From Chara braunii (taxonomy: Eukaryota > Streptophyta > Charophyceae > Charales > Characeae), in the NCBI GenBank assembly GCA_003427395.1, contig BFEA01000195.1:2177152-2209514 (forward strand): DNA of 32,363 bases, given 5' to 3'. How positions within the stretch are numbered: the stretch's first letter is position 1; every line of letters begins with the position of its first letter. The notes under the pieces were generated by a model. The model made no database searches, was not told the origin of the DNA, and saw only the letters and a program-made list of their open reading frames with translations. Made by a program: the position numbers and the translations under genes. Of this stretch, positions 1 to 10,534 are shown piece by piece.

Positions 1-34
<34 letters not shown>
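1..34. repeat. (AC)n microsatellite
   Basis: The window opens inside a pure AC dinucleotide tract, so its true length is unknown. Confidence 0.95.
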
Positions 35-37
<3 letters not shown>

Positions 38-59
38 GGTCTCCCTTCGTCCACCGAGC

Positions 60-530
60 TCCACAGTCCCGGGCAAGTGAACTGCGCTATCTCGTTTGGG
101 TCCCGATCTGTGTGTTATCCTTTAGATGAGGTCCCGCGGTCCCGGCCCAGTCCTGATGTCTCGGCCTGTCTTGCTCGATCCCGTGTCCCCTGCCTGACAT
201 CCAAAGATGTCCTGGTTCGGTCCAAACGACTCCAAAGGTCTCGGCTTGACTCAAAGTGTCCTCGCTGCCTGTGCTCAGATCAGTGGTCCTGTCCCGTTCC
301 CTAAGTCCCGGAGTCCAGTAGTCCGGTTCGTTATTCCAAAGTTTTGGTCTAGCCGCTGTTGTGTCCTGCGATCCCAGCTTGCGCCCCAAAGTCTCGTTTC
401 ATGCCCAAAGTCCCGGGTCACGCCAAAAGTCCCGGTCCATGCCCAAAGTCTCCGTGGCCTGAAGTCCCTCTCTGCGACCAAGATCTCGATCTCGGCATAA
501 GTCCCAGTTCGCTCGATTGTCCCATTTCGT
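60..530. repeat. Degenerate CCAAAGTCCCG-type tandem repeat
   Basis: Variants of CCAAAGTCCCGG and CCCAAAGTC recur every 12-30 bp, clearest between 360 and 480. Open frames across the stretch, on both strands, have repeat-driven composition (Ser/Pro/Arg/Cys) and resemble no family, so I treat them as non-coding. A second tract of the same type lies at 5500-5930. Confidence 0.6.
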
Positions 531-539
531 TTTGTCGGG

Positions 540-930
540 GCATGTATGTATGCGGGCGCTAGTGTGCTCAGGGCTTCTCGCCTGTGCGCGTGTTTACACG
601 CGCGTGAAAGCGCCCGGGTCCCGACTGCCCGGGGGCCACGGCTACTCGCCTATGCACGTTATCGCGCCCACTCCGATCCCGCCTTGCGGAGCGGCGCACT
701 GGTACGCGCGAGTGTGCCTCGGGTGGGCGTCTGTACTGGAGTGTGCGCGTGGCTGCGCTATCTCAATCTCGATTGTGCGTGTGTGCGTGCATGTGCGCGT
801 GGTTGTGCGCACCGATCGTGTGCGTGTGCGCGCGGCTGTCCGAGCCGATATCCTCGGTGCGCACGTGCACATGTATGCACACTCACATAGAGGAGATCGG
901 CATGCGCAGCCGCGCGTACACGCCTCGATT
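540..930. repeat. Alternating purine-pyrimidine GTGCG-rich tract
   Basis: The sequence is dominated by GTGTGCG, GCGCGTG and CACGTGCACATG steps with no clear unit length. Such composition can adopt Z-DNA. Open frames here are Arg/Ala/Cys/His-rich by composition alone. It directly follows the AAAGTCCCG repeats, as the related tract at 5940-6790 follows its own. Confidence 0.5.
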
Positions 931-1429
931 CCCTTTTCTCCACCCTAACCTTTCGTTCTTCGGTTTGAAGTCTTCCTCCTCCTTCTTCTCTACCAGGAGT
1001 CACTCCCTTCCCTAAATTATCCAGAACTATCAACATGTAGGACCGGACATTGCGTCCTTTTGTATCGTGGGCTAAGGCTTTGACATGCACAAATGTGAAC
1101 CTCTTAACGGGAAACTCCCTTACAACCATCTCACACTTCTCTCGTGGCGAGGAGCCTAGGAATATCCCGCACCTTTCTATATCTCCTATAAATCTTGCTT
1201 TTACTAGTGGGTTCGAGACCTTCTCATATCTCCTTGCAAACGCTACCAGACTCTCATTCTCTTCTTTTTTCATCTCTTTCAAATCCTCTATCGAGTACGA
1301 AATTTTGTCATAAGCGAACGCTCTAGTAACTTTCTCCCTAAATGTCAACCACCGACTGTCGTCCGGAAAGGCGCTCCTTACTTCTCGATCTATCTTTGGT
1401 GCGGTTTCGTGAAGGAAGTTCGCAATCAT
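758..1429 (-). pseudogene. Retrotransposon gag-like fragment
   Basis: The minus-strand frame opens after a TGA at 1471-1469 and reads as a Gag capsid-like segment. It has a W-L-T-F-R-E-K-V core followed by AFA, then EDLKEMKKEENESLVAFARR, then RYEKVSNPLVKARF. This is the Trp-x2-Phe, basic/acidic helix and ES(L/V)xxFxxRY layout of Ty3/Gypsy gag proteins (Pfam retrotransposon gag class). Convincing coding sequence stops near residue 145; beyond that the frame runs into the GTGCG repeat and becomes Arg/Ala/His-rich. No zinc knuckle, protease or reverse transcriptase adjoins it, so it is a fragment. The assignment is by pattern only. Confidence 0.5.
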
Positions 1430-1471
1430 CTCTTCGTTGGTCCATTCCCCGCTTAACCCAATAACCTGTCA

Positions 1472-1880
1472 ATCATCCATGAATTAAGAGACATTCTGGC
1501 CAGTGAAGACCGTCTGAGTCCCGACAAATGAAGGTGGTGGGCTATGTATCACCCACGGTCATGACCGCGGGCTATTTTACCGCATGCGGTCGGGATCCCG
1601 ACCATTGGGGCCGACCGCCCGCGGCCGAGTGTGGGCAAGAACCGCCGACAATTTTTTCGGGGCTTAAAAATGGGGGGGGAGGGGAAGAATGGCCGTGTAG
1701 ATAAAAAGAGGCTCTACACGCCTTTGATTTTTCAAAATTTTTTGTAACATCCTAAGGAAGGGAAAAAAATAAATAAAGAACATCGAAATTAAAAAAAAAA
1801 AAACGTTGATGATTTTTTTTAAAAATGATTTTTAGTTTGTTTGGCCGGTAGAAAAACACTGCCCCCCCCCCCTCCACACA
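1472..1880. other. Non-coding stretch with GC-rich palindrome
   Basis: No gene is visible. A perfect 16 bp palindrome, GGTCGGGATCCCGACC, lies at 1588-1603 in a GC-rich patch (1565-1640), followed by A/T homopolymer-rich sequence and a C-run near 1861. Confidence 0.5.
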
Positions 1881-1888
1881 CGCGCACA

Positions 1889-1948
1889 CAATCAATCAAT
1901 CAATCAATCAATGAACCAGTCGCAACCAATCAATCAATTTGATTGATT
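1889..1948. repeat. (ATCA)n tetranucleotide repeat ending in a small palindrome
   Basis: About seven ATCA units, an interruption, then AATCAATCAATTTGATTGATT, which is self-complementary and leads straight into the (TG)n tract. Confidence 0.85.
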
Positions 1949-1949
1949 G

Positions 1950-1965
1950 AGTGTGTGTGTGTGTT

Positions 1966-2053
<88 letters not shown>

Positions 2054-2365
2054 TCTGTGTGTGCGTGTGTGCATGCACGGGTGGGTGTGTGTGTGTTAGT
2101 GTGTGTGTGTGTGTGTGTATGTGTGTGTGTGCACGCGCGTGTGTGTGTGTGTGTATGTGTGTGTGCGCGTGTGTGTGTGCGTGTGTATGTGTGTGTTTCT
2201 GTGTGTGTGTGTGTGGGCGCGGACGTGTCCGTGTGTGTGTGTGTGTGTGTGTGTGTCACGGTGTGTGTGTATGTGTCACGGTGTGTGTGTGTGTGCGCGT
2301 GTATGTTTGTGCGCACGCGCGCGCGTGTGTGTTTGTGTTACGGTGTGTGTGTGGGGCGGGGGGGG
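1950..2365. repeat. Long imperfect (TG)n microsatellite
   Basis: About 415 bp of TG with interruptions (GCACGCGCG, TCACGG, TTTG). It yields Cys/Val or Thr/His open frames on both strands, which are artefacts of the repeat. Confidence 0.95.
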
Positions 2366-2369
2366 TTGT

Positions 2370-3835
2370 GTACAGAACACAACCATCCCAATAGAATGGG
2401 ACGATAGATAGCCAAATGTCCAACATATTAGTCCGACACGAGGTTCACACAACAAGGCGTAGATTTTAGATGGGAGCAATACGAATTCGTATTAGTAGGT
2501 TAGGGGGGGTTAGGAGAGAGTCGAAGGACTCAACCATAGGGGGGGTGCACGCCCTTAAGTGCGCTTTTCGCCGCTTAGCACCCATAGCAGCTCATCAGAG
2601 GGGTTAGCTTAGTAATAACTTGCTCCTGTTAGGAAGAGAAAGGCAGGTAGGGGCAGTATGGGGTATGGAAGGTATGGAATTAGAGAGTCTTGTCTGTGTT
2701 GTCATTGTCGGTATCGCCGAGTTGTCTGCAGCCGCCATAGTAGGTCCTAAAGCCATAGCAGCGAAGAACGTGTTACACCCGGCGCTCGTTCAACATGTGT
2801 TGTGCTGTACTACGTTCGGCCGATCACAGGTACCCAGTTTATTCTCGACCGCTTGTTTCGGCGGGAGAGTCCTGGGGGACCAGTGTTACGTGGCAAAAGG
2901 TGTTGAAGTGTGTGCTTAGCCTTGATAGAGGTGCAGCACGACCAATCATGCGGTTGCATAAATGCGTGATAGAATGAAGGGGAGAATGTCAGTGCAGGTG
3001 GTGCTTGTATAGTATGGCGAGCCATGCTTAGTGTTGAATGAAGCGGGGTTATGAAGGGTTGTGAGTACGAGCGAAATTTAGTGGATGCAGAGAAGTGATG
3101 ATGCTGTGTATGTTGGGGGGTGTAAGGTAGGGGTATATCCCGGATGATTATCCGCAGTAGTAACTAAGGGTGGGTTTGTGATAGCGGGGGATGTCCGCGG
3201 AAGCGGCCGTGTATACGCAGTATGGTAAGCGTGTCTGTGATAGGGTGTTCTGTTGTGCGATGGTCTGTGTTGTATCAGCAGCATGCGGGGATTGGTCTTT
3301 TCCTGTGACGTGCAAATTAGTCTTAGGACAGGTTAGCGTTCGTTTGTTGTATTGCCTTGTCGCATGTGATCATGCACCGCTGTGTGTGTTTTTCTTGTTG
3401 TTGACGGGAATTATCGGCTATGGAGGCACAAGGCCCCGTTACTTTTCATTTTGTCTCGAAGTGACGGACATTTGTTTTTTGTGAATCGTTCATGTCGTTA
3501 CATCGTCCCGTTTGTCGTTTGCGTGATGGTAAGTAGCGTGTTTCGTGAAGGTGTGTGTCTCTAATTTGCTTTGGTGCATATATTATCGTTTTTATAAATG
3601 GATGTTCGTACCCATAACTGGACTGTGTTATATGGCGGGTGTTGCGAAAAGTGGTTGTCTGTGCTATACAGGTTAGCGAAGCGGAGTATTGGTTTTCGTT
3701 GGGGGTTATCATTACGGTACATTGCGGGATGGTAGGCCTTTTTTGTTTCAAGGGGGGTTATGAGTATATCACTTATTGGTTCTTACAAATTTTTAAGGAT
3801 GATTATTCGTAACAGGTGTAACTAAATATAAAGGA
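2370..3835. other. No gene recognised; G/T-rich plus strand
   Basis: Short open frames (60-100 codons) occur on both strands, but none shows a family motif, a credible start context or coding-like composition. The plus strand is G/T-skewed with short G-runs (2503-2515 and 3115-3125). Confidence 0.4.
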
Positions 3836-3865
3836 CATGCTATTATCAAGAATCCTAACGTATAT

Positions 3866-4215
3866 AAAAATATATATATATATATATATATTTTTTTTGT
3901 TTTTTAATTTTATATATTTAATTTTATTTTTTATTTTTTATTTTTTATTTTTTATTTTTATTATTTATGATTATTATTTATTATTTATTATTTATTATTT
4001 ATTACTTATTTTTTATTTTATTATTTATTATTTATTTATATTTTGTTATATATTTATTTTAAGAAAATGTAATTTCTTTTTTAATTCATTTATTCTTTAT
4101 TTTATTATTTTATTATTTTATTATTTTATTAACTCATGATTTAATTATTTATTAATAATTTTTTGTTTCTCATTTACAAATTATTTTAATATATTATTTT
4201 TAATATGACCTTATT
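3866..4215. repeat. AT-rich low-complexity block, (TA)n then TTTTA/TTATT arrays
   Basis: A (TA)n run of about 22 bp is followed by roughly 300 bp built from TTTTTA, TTATTTA and TTTTATTA units. Phe/Tyr/Ile-rich open frames here are compositional. Confidence 0.9.
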
Positions 4216-4240
4216 TTAACCCTTTTGTAAAATTTTGCAA

Positions 4241-4242
4241 AT

Positions 4243-4282
<40 letters not shown>

Positions 4283-4337
4283 CACTGTGTGCCGGGGGCA
4301 GGGTAGGGAGGACCTCCCCCACCAATCAATCAATCAG

Positions 4338-4382
<45 letters not shown>

Positions 4383-4394
4383 TAATCAATCAAA
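4241..4394. repeat. (TG)n followed by (AATC)n
   Basis: A 40 bp TG tract, a G-rich spacer, and then about 18 AATC units with few interruptions. The same two repeat types adjoin at 1889-2365 in the opposite relative order. Confidence 0.9.
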
Positions 4395-4890
4395 AGACTA
4401 TGAAGCACTCAAGATTTATTTTTTTTCTTTTTTTTTCACACACAAGAAACGACCCCCTGAAAATTATTTCTTTGAACTTTTTTCTGTTTGAGGAGGTAGG
4501 GTCGAGGTTATGCCATTCTGGAACCCCAATCCCAGACCCCCACCCCCAATCCCGTCTCCCCTCGGCCGTGGCGGGCCGTGGTCGTGCCCGAGGTGACCGC
4601 GGCCGCGGGTGTCTCATAGGTGGTGTGTATATAGCGGGCCCTAAGAAAGGGGCCATATAGGAGCTCGGCGGGTACGCCATTGAACACGGACTCCCTCTGT
4701 AAGGCTCCCCGGAAGTTTCCCTCCTGGCGTCTCTTCCCCCTGACTCCGTAAACCTCGCTATCAAAACCTCATTTCTCCAATTTTCTCCTTTAACGTTTCG
4801 TCCCTCCAGTTTCATAGTCGGAATCTCTAACTCTCTTAAGGCCTTCCTTAGTTTCTTAGCGTCACTAACAGACTCATGGTTCGCTCTCTC
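4390..4890 (-). pseudogene. Possible retrotransposon-related fragment
   Basis: A minus-strand frame of about 160 codons opens near 4890. It starts with a charged, helix-prone segment (SDAKKLRKALRELEIPTMKL), continues with GRNVKGENWRNEVLIARFTE, and then turns Pro/Arg/Ser-rich. The composition fits the region beside a gag capsid, and it shares strand with the gag-like piece at 0.76-1.47 kb. No catalytic motif is visible. The last 40 codons read into the AATC-adjacent A/T sequence and are unlikely to be real. It could be spurious. Confidence 0.25.
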
Positions 4891-4958
4891 TATCCCTTCT
4901 CACGCAGAGTCTCAGCTGGCATCGATCCTCACCCACAGAAACACTCCTTGTCTTACTA

Positions 4959-5300
4959 TCAGCCCTTGCTCTCTGGTGGGTCTACACTCCTCGCCTCCAA
5001 CGGCAGGCTCACGACATCAAACGAACCTTCCTCACTCAATAAATACCATTCATAACCAACCGCCAATAGTTCTCTCAACGCTCCCTTCCCTGTGCCCACT
5101 CTCAAACCGATGAGCTCACAGACCCCCGCAATAGGCCCTCGCCGATCGCCCCTATATCCCCTCAAGACATCAACAGGCCTAGGAAAGAATCGCCATCTGG
5201 CGTATCTCTCCCTACCCTCATGTCGAGAAGGAGGATTGATCAGCGTGCCATCATCGCTGGCCTACCATCTTCGAGCTCAACTTTCACCATTCCTCTGATG
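4959..5300 (-). pseudogene. Possible retroelement protease-region remnant
   Basis: Two minus-strand frames join if one base change in length near 5245 is allowed. The upstream piece reads GMVKVELEDGRPAMMAR. The downstream piece continues to GVCELIGLRVGTGKGALREL and GYEWYLLSEEGSFDVVSLPL. An ExxDGR-type stretch before a break is reminiscent of the region preceding retroviral-type aspartic proteases, but no D-T/S-G triad is present. The assignment rests on style and on the nearby gag-like fragment. Confidence 0.2.
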
Positions 5301-5499
5301 CCCGATCTGATCGATCGCATAAAGCTTCAGTCCGATCGATCCCAAGTATGTCCTGCCCCTGTTCAATCCGAATAGCTCGCTCTTGGTAATCACCCTCGGC
5401 AGTTACCGCCAAATAAGTTTAGGGATTTGACTCAACCGATATGATGGGCACTTCAGGTGGTTATACGAAACACAAACGTGGGCTGGTTCAACTTCGCGA

Positions 5500-5930
5500 T
5501 TTGATCTTGTTCCAAAAAGTCCCACTTTGTCGGACCAGGCCCGGTCTCGTGGCCTGACCTTCTTCTGAATCTCCGACCTGAGCTCAAGAGTACCGGCTGT
5601 GTTCATAAATCCCGGTCGCACGCTCGAAGTCCGTCGGTCCCGTCGAAATCTTGGCTCCGTCAAGACCCCGGTTGCGTCCAAAATCCCGGTTTGTTCAAAA
5701 AAAAGTCTCAAATCCAACTTGAGGTTCCGTCCTAGTCCAAAGTTCTGACATGGCCCAAGTCCCAATCTCCCGTGAGGCGCCAATCTAGCCCAAGCCGAGA
5801 ACCCGAGTCTCATGCAAAGGCCCCTGTTCCACGCGAAGACCCCGCCTCGTCCTCCAAAGGCCGCGCCTTGTCTTACCAGGTCCGCAGTTCTAGCCTTCTG
5901 CCCAAAGTCCCGACTCTCACACATAAGGCC
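5500..5930. repeat. Second degenerate AAAGTCCCG-type repeat tract
   Basis: Recurrent AAAGTCCC, AAATCCCGG and GGTCTCGTGGCC variants match the style of 60-530. As at the first locus, it is followed by GTGCG-rich sequence (5940-6080). Confidence 0.5.
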
Positions 5931-6239
5931 CGGTCAGAGCGCACGCGGGGTGCTTGTGGGTGCGGACGTCATGCCTCGAGTTGCTTCCACGAATGTGCAG
6001 TGACTCGCACGGATGCTCACCCCAATCTTGACTCGTGTATGCGGATGCGGCCTCGCCCGGAAGCATGCATACATCCTCTCTAAGATCCCTAGTTGGGCGC
6101 TTGCGTGAGCGTGTGCACGCGGATGCGCTCAGCCCCGTTCGGTTGGGGCTCGATCCTTGGCGACTGCGCGGTCACGAAAGCAGGTGCGCACAAATGCTCA
6201 ATGATGCACACTATCTCGACAACGTGTGAGCGCGAACGC

Positions 6240-6790
6240 GATGATCCGTGCGATCTCACAACTGTAAGCGTGCGTGGTGATGGTGGTCTCGATCCTTCAA
6301 TGGTGCGAGGGAGCGCGCGGTAGTCCGTGAGATATCCATACTGTGAACCCGATGATCCGCACAGTCGCTCAACAGTGCGCGCAATGTACGACGATCTGCG
6401 CGACCTCTCGATAGTGCTCGCATGCACGCTATCTTTCGCGTGGTCTCTTAACTGCGCAGCGTGTGCGCGCAGTGATCCGCGCAATCTCCTAATTGTGCAG
6501 CGTGCGCGCGCAATGATCCACACAATCTCCTAACTGTGCGGCGTGTGCGCGCGGTGATCCGTGCGATATCCTAACTGTGCGTGAATGCTCGCGATGATCT
6601 GAGCATTCCTTCAACAACGCGCGCATGCGGGCGCGATCCGCGACCTCTCAATAGAGCGTGCATGTGGGGGATATTCCACGCGATCTCCTAGTTGCACGCT
6701 CGATGATCCACGTGATCCTCCTTCAATAATGTGCATGTGCGTGCGGTGTCGCGCATGGTCCTCTCACGACTTCCCCGTTAGTACATGGTT
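6240..6790. repeat. 40-41 bp minisatellite
   Basis: The marker TGATCC (or TATCT/CGATCT variants) recurs at 6242, 6353, 6393, 6433, 6473, 6514, 6555, 6595, about 6635 and 6704. Between 6353 and 6635 the spacing is a steady 40-41 bp. A typical unit reads TGATCCGYGCGATCTCCTAA followed by CTGTGCGGCGTGTGCGCGCG. Units diverge toward both ends. Open frames across it are repeat artefacts. Confidence 0.85.
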
Positions 6791-6799
6791 AAGTGCATG

Positions 6800-7560
6800 T
6801 GTGAGCGCCTGGGCTCACAACCGTCAGTGCGGGGATGTGTGCACCCCATGCGCAAGCTACCTGCGTTCCTGTGCTGTCACGCGTGCGCGAGCGTAGTATA
6901 CAACTTCCCTGCTATTACGAGTGTGCGCCTGTATTCTTCGCTATGGCGGGCAGGTCGACCGCCTTGATTCCTCCCCGCACGCCTCTCCCAAGTCTGTCGT
7001 GCGCTCGTCGCCCCTGCTGGCCAGTGCGCTGGTGAACTCTCCTCGCCCGTACACCTCCTGTTGTCTCCTTTGTCTCTTGCTGCTCCGTCCGTGCTCCCGA
7101 ATGTGCGCCTTCGGGGGACTCTGGTCCCTCACTCCTCCTCTGCTGGTGCGTCTCATTGTGTACGAATGGGGAAAAGCCCCAGATCTTGAGCCTTGTTGCG
7201 CTTAACAGCTTTGTCGGGCCTTTCCTCGGAGTGCCTCAGCCCTTGCACACTTCGGAGACGCCGACAAGTTTCCAGCGCCCCGGTACCGTGGCTTCCCGGA
7301 GCCTGCGCCCGGGCCTACTTGGGCCCCCGGAGAGTTTTCCGCGAAGGGGGCATTTTTGTTGGGTATCGGGCCTTTTGCAGCACCCTGGTACCGGGCGTCC
7401 TCCTGAATCTACGTCCGGGCCTGTATTCACTTGGTTGCCACATGAAAGGTACCGGCCTTATAAAATTCTGGAGGGCCGACTCTCCAAAATTAGCGCGTGC
7501 ATGCTTACACGTGCGTTATGCGCCGCACGTGCAGAGCTCGCGCGCACACGATACGCTGCA
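6800..7560. other. No gene recognised; GC-rich
   Basis: Overlapping open frames of 60-145 codons lie on both strands, with Pro/Arg/Ser/Leu-rich composition and no motif. GGTACCG occurs at several points (7280, 7390, 7448), suggesting old repeat ancestry. Confidence 0.35.
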
Positions 7561-7700
7561 GGTATGGGTTGGAGTATAGGCGGAGTATAGGGGTGATATA
7601 GGGGATATTGGGGGGTTTAATAAGGATGTTGGGGGCGGTTCGAGAGTGTTAGGTTGGTGTATGCGGGTATTGGGGGCCGCTGGGGTTATTAGGGGTTATG
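7560..7700 (+). repeat. G-rich degenerate minisatellite
   Basis: GTATAGGGG, ATATAGGGG, GATATTGGGGG and GTTATTAGGGG variants follow one another at 10-20 bp spacing. The several G-runs on the plus strand could form a G-quadruplex. Confidence 0.5.
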
Positions 7701-8117
7701 GATCCCAAAGACAAAAACAAAAAGTGCGGGGTGTCGATGATCCCCGACTGCTAGGTGCCAACCAGCCGATCGGTTGCTGGGTCGGTAACTGACCAGTCAA
7801 GGGCCGCCGACTATTGGGGTGTGCAACACTGCTGTCGTATAACACTGCTGTCGCATCTGTTTTCTTTTCTTCATTTTTGTGTCTATGCATGTGTTCGAGT
7901 TTTTATTATTATTCATGTCCCTTAGTTTTTCTTGAAAGAAATGTTTGCCTTATGTAGCGCCCTCGGCTGGGTGGTATTGCCTTCATCAGGAGTTCGTACT
8001 TGCGGGTGGTCGTATCGATGTATGAGTGGGGGTGTATGTATATTAGGTTCTTATGTGCAGCTTAGTGCTCAGTAGTTTGCTGTGTATGTTTTTTTAAGGG
8101 GTGTTTTAATCTAGGCT

Positions 8118-8372
8118 ACCAGAGTGGCCCGGGGTCACTTTCCCGGTCGGGCCAAAAAAATAAAAATAAAAACATTATTTTTAATTTTTAATTTTTATTT
8201 TAATTTTGGTGAAGAATTTCGATGTGACCCTGAGGCAAAAGTTGTTCAGTTTATTTTTTTGCATAACATAGTTGTTTTTTGGAGTTTTTGTATTTTTTTT
8301 TATTTTTTTTTTGCTGGGACCTCCTTGCACGGGCTGGTCACCCGGGACCCGGGCGGCCCGACTGGTTAGGTT
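8118..8372. repeat. Possible AT-rich foldback with GC-rich ends
   Basis: A GC-rich segment near 8125-8155 (GGCCCGGGGTCAC, GTCGGGCC) and another near 8330-8365 (GGTCACCCGGGACCC, GGCCCGAC) are roughly complementary. They flank A-rich (8150-8170) and T-rich (8275-8310) arms. The match is imperfect and was judged by eye. Confidence 0.3.
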
Positions 8373-8819
8373 TTAATACATTAATTTTGATGATGGGTCG
8401 TACTGGAGTGTTGTATTATTTTTCGGTTCTAATTGTTTTTTTCAGTGTAAACCGTGTCGTGTTTTTCGTCCAGTATGTTGTTTTATCTATAGTGGTGTGT
8501 TATGCGTTATTCTTGGGGTTTTCTGATGTGTTTTTTGTGAGGTACAACTCGTAGCACAATTGCTTCATTACTAGTCAGTCGACATTTGTGATTAATTTTT
8601 TTTTGCGCAGTATATTTACATAATTGGTTTATAAGTATATAGTTCCCATAACATTTTTGCTTTGCGATAATTGAATATTCATATTCTTGATACGTTATTG
8701 CCTTGCTTAATCTATACTAGGCGGTTTTGCGAAAGAATATGTATTTTAATCCAATATTTATTTTTGTTTTTAGTTACCATATTCTTAAGTTTATTGTTTT
8801 TAGTTACCATATTCTTTAG

Positions 8820-9149
8820 TTTATTGTTGACTTCAAAAGGAGGAAATTCAAATTTTATAACTCCCTCGACCCCGACATGAAATTGGCGAGAAAAGTGATC
8901 GGCGGGTTTGCGAAGTTCGTATTCAAAAGATCGAAATCGCAAGGCGAAGCGGTGGACACGAAACCCTTCAATCACGTATGGAACATAGAGGGCATTCCGA
9001 AACAATGTGACACGAATGAATGCGGGGTCTTCCGCCTTTCTCATTCACCGCTTTCGGCTAGGGGGCACCTTCCGCCTTTCTCATTCATCGTTAACGACAT
9101 GCTCGCGATACTTCGTCGATTGGCTTTGGACACAGTAGCTCGTGAGTAG
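8820..9149 (+). pseudogene. C-terminal fragment of an Ulp1/SENP-like (C48) cysteine protease
   Basis: Ulp1-family enzymes cleave ubiquitin-like modifiers such as SUMO, and related domains occur in several DNA transposons. From 8820 the frame reads VDFKRRKFKFYNSLD, matching the strand that normally carries the catalytic Asp (YDS in the family, here YNS). It later reads IPKQCDTNECGVF, matching the oxyanion Gln and nucleophile Cys block (Q-x-D-x3-C-G-V-F). The frame is entered right after TTCTTTAG, which could be a splice acceptor or simply a stop. The exon carrying the N-terminal half and catalytic His was not found. A 19 bp sequence starting CTTCCGCCTTTC is repeated 39 bp apart just after the Cys motif (9031 and 9070), giving an in-frame insertion. 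Asp to Asn and truncation suggest a dead copy. Confidence 0.65.
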
Positions 9150-9257
9150 TGTGTATGTGCTATTCGATATTACGATTGCATGGAGGCAGATGTAGCTAAC
9201 ATGAAATGGTTTGTAACAGAAATAATTTATAAAAGGTAGCAAACATTGCTCAATACG

Positions 9258-9395
9258 CTATACCACTCTCCCCTTGCTATTTACCCCTTATCCATTACCC
9301 CTTATCCCTTACCCCAAATCCCTTACCCCTTATGCCTTACCCCTTACCCCTTATCCCTTACCCCAAACCCCATACCCCTTGTCCCGTACCTCAAA
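9258..9395. repeat. CCCTTA-type minisatellite
   Basis: Runs of CCCTTACCCCTTAT and CCCTTACCCCAAAT units of 7-15 bp. It resembles a telomeric repeat in style but matches no canonical telomere unit (CCCTAAA, CCCTAA). Confidence 0.75.
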
Positions 9396-9399
9396 CCTC

Positions 9400-10530
9400 G
9401 AATTTCCGATGCTTTTTTGCACCCAAATCATAATGAAAATTCCAAATTCAATTTCGTGCAAAAAATATAAAATATTCGTTCTCACGAAATTGTTGTTGGC
9501 TGGACAAGAAAACAACGAGCACAATTTAGCTTCACATTCCCTCCCCTCACAAAGAAAAACCACAACAAGCTACAAAAGTAGAAGCCCAGCACTCGTCGAA
9601 GTCCGGACTTCGGCAGACTTTTATCTATAGCACGCAAACAGAGACTAACCAGATTAGTATGATATTACATATCGACAAAAGAAGTGTAGATACCGGCGGA
9701 CAACAACTAGCAGTCCTTCCGAGAAGAAAAAAACACGCCCTCCATCGAGGCGCCTAGGTTCTTAGCCGGGGGCGGTTTTCGTGAGGAGTCGCCACAATAA
9801 AAATGCACTTCATGAAAGGAAATCACCTTGATAGTGTGTTATGTTTTTATTAACGTTTCCCCGTTATTAGCAGTGGCTCCTGGCCTCGACTGACAACTTG
9901 GTCAACTCACAGAAGGGCTGATCACATGTAGTAGGAAGGAGTGATGACTCTAGTCTGTCGGCATCCGCAATTCCTCAATTTGTGTGTATGGCGTGGATTG
10001 AAGTCCATCGAAATCTAGAGTATGACGGAAGTCACCCTCTCACTTTCTAAAACATGGCCATGCAATAGATAGTGATGTTCTTCACCACTTACCAGCCAGT
10101 TTGTCCCTCCGCTTCTTCGTTGGTGAAGTCGGCGCGGTGTCGCAGTTTTCCGAGTCGGACCACTTCGGGTGACTGGAAAGCCAACAGGCTGTCACGCAGG
10201 ATTTTGTATACGCTTGCAATAAATAAATTAAATTAAATAATGCAAATCCCTTCCTGTTGTGTGCGTCTGGCTTCGAGCGAGACCCTTCAATTGCGGTCTT
10301 CGCCGGCCCCCGGTCTTAGGAATCTTTTATTTTGATTCAGAACAACAGAGAATCATGCTAATAATATTGATCATTAAAATTATAGGGTACAACATGTTAT
10401 TCGTTAAAACAATACATTCTTGTGTGTACTATTTTGAAACGAATTTATGACACATTGTATAGTCTAGTGTAGTATTCTAGATCCGGATACATCCAAACCA
10501 GGAGTAAAATCAGCTTTGAGGCGAGGAGCA
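9400..10530. other. No gene recognised
   Basis: Only short open frames without motifs. Composition alternates between A-rich and mixed. A one-mismatch copy of the CGGATNNATCCG palindrome lies at 10484-10495. Confidence 0.4.
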
Positions 10531-10534
10531 CAGT

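Noticed and set aside
1930-2411. Open frames of 100-154 codons on both strands, Cys/Val or Thr/His only
   Set aside because: They are direct translations of the (TG)n repeat.
3837-4139. Hydrophobic frame that could pass for a membrane protein
   Set aside because: Phe/Tyr/Ile content comes from TTTTA and TTATT repeats; no charged loops or start context.
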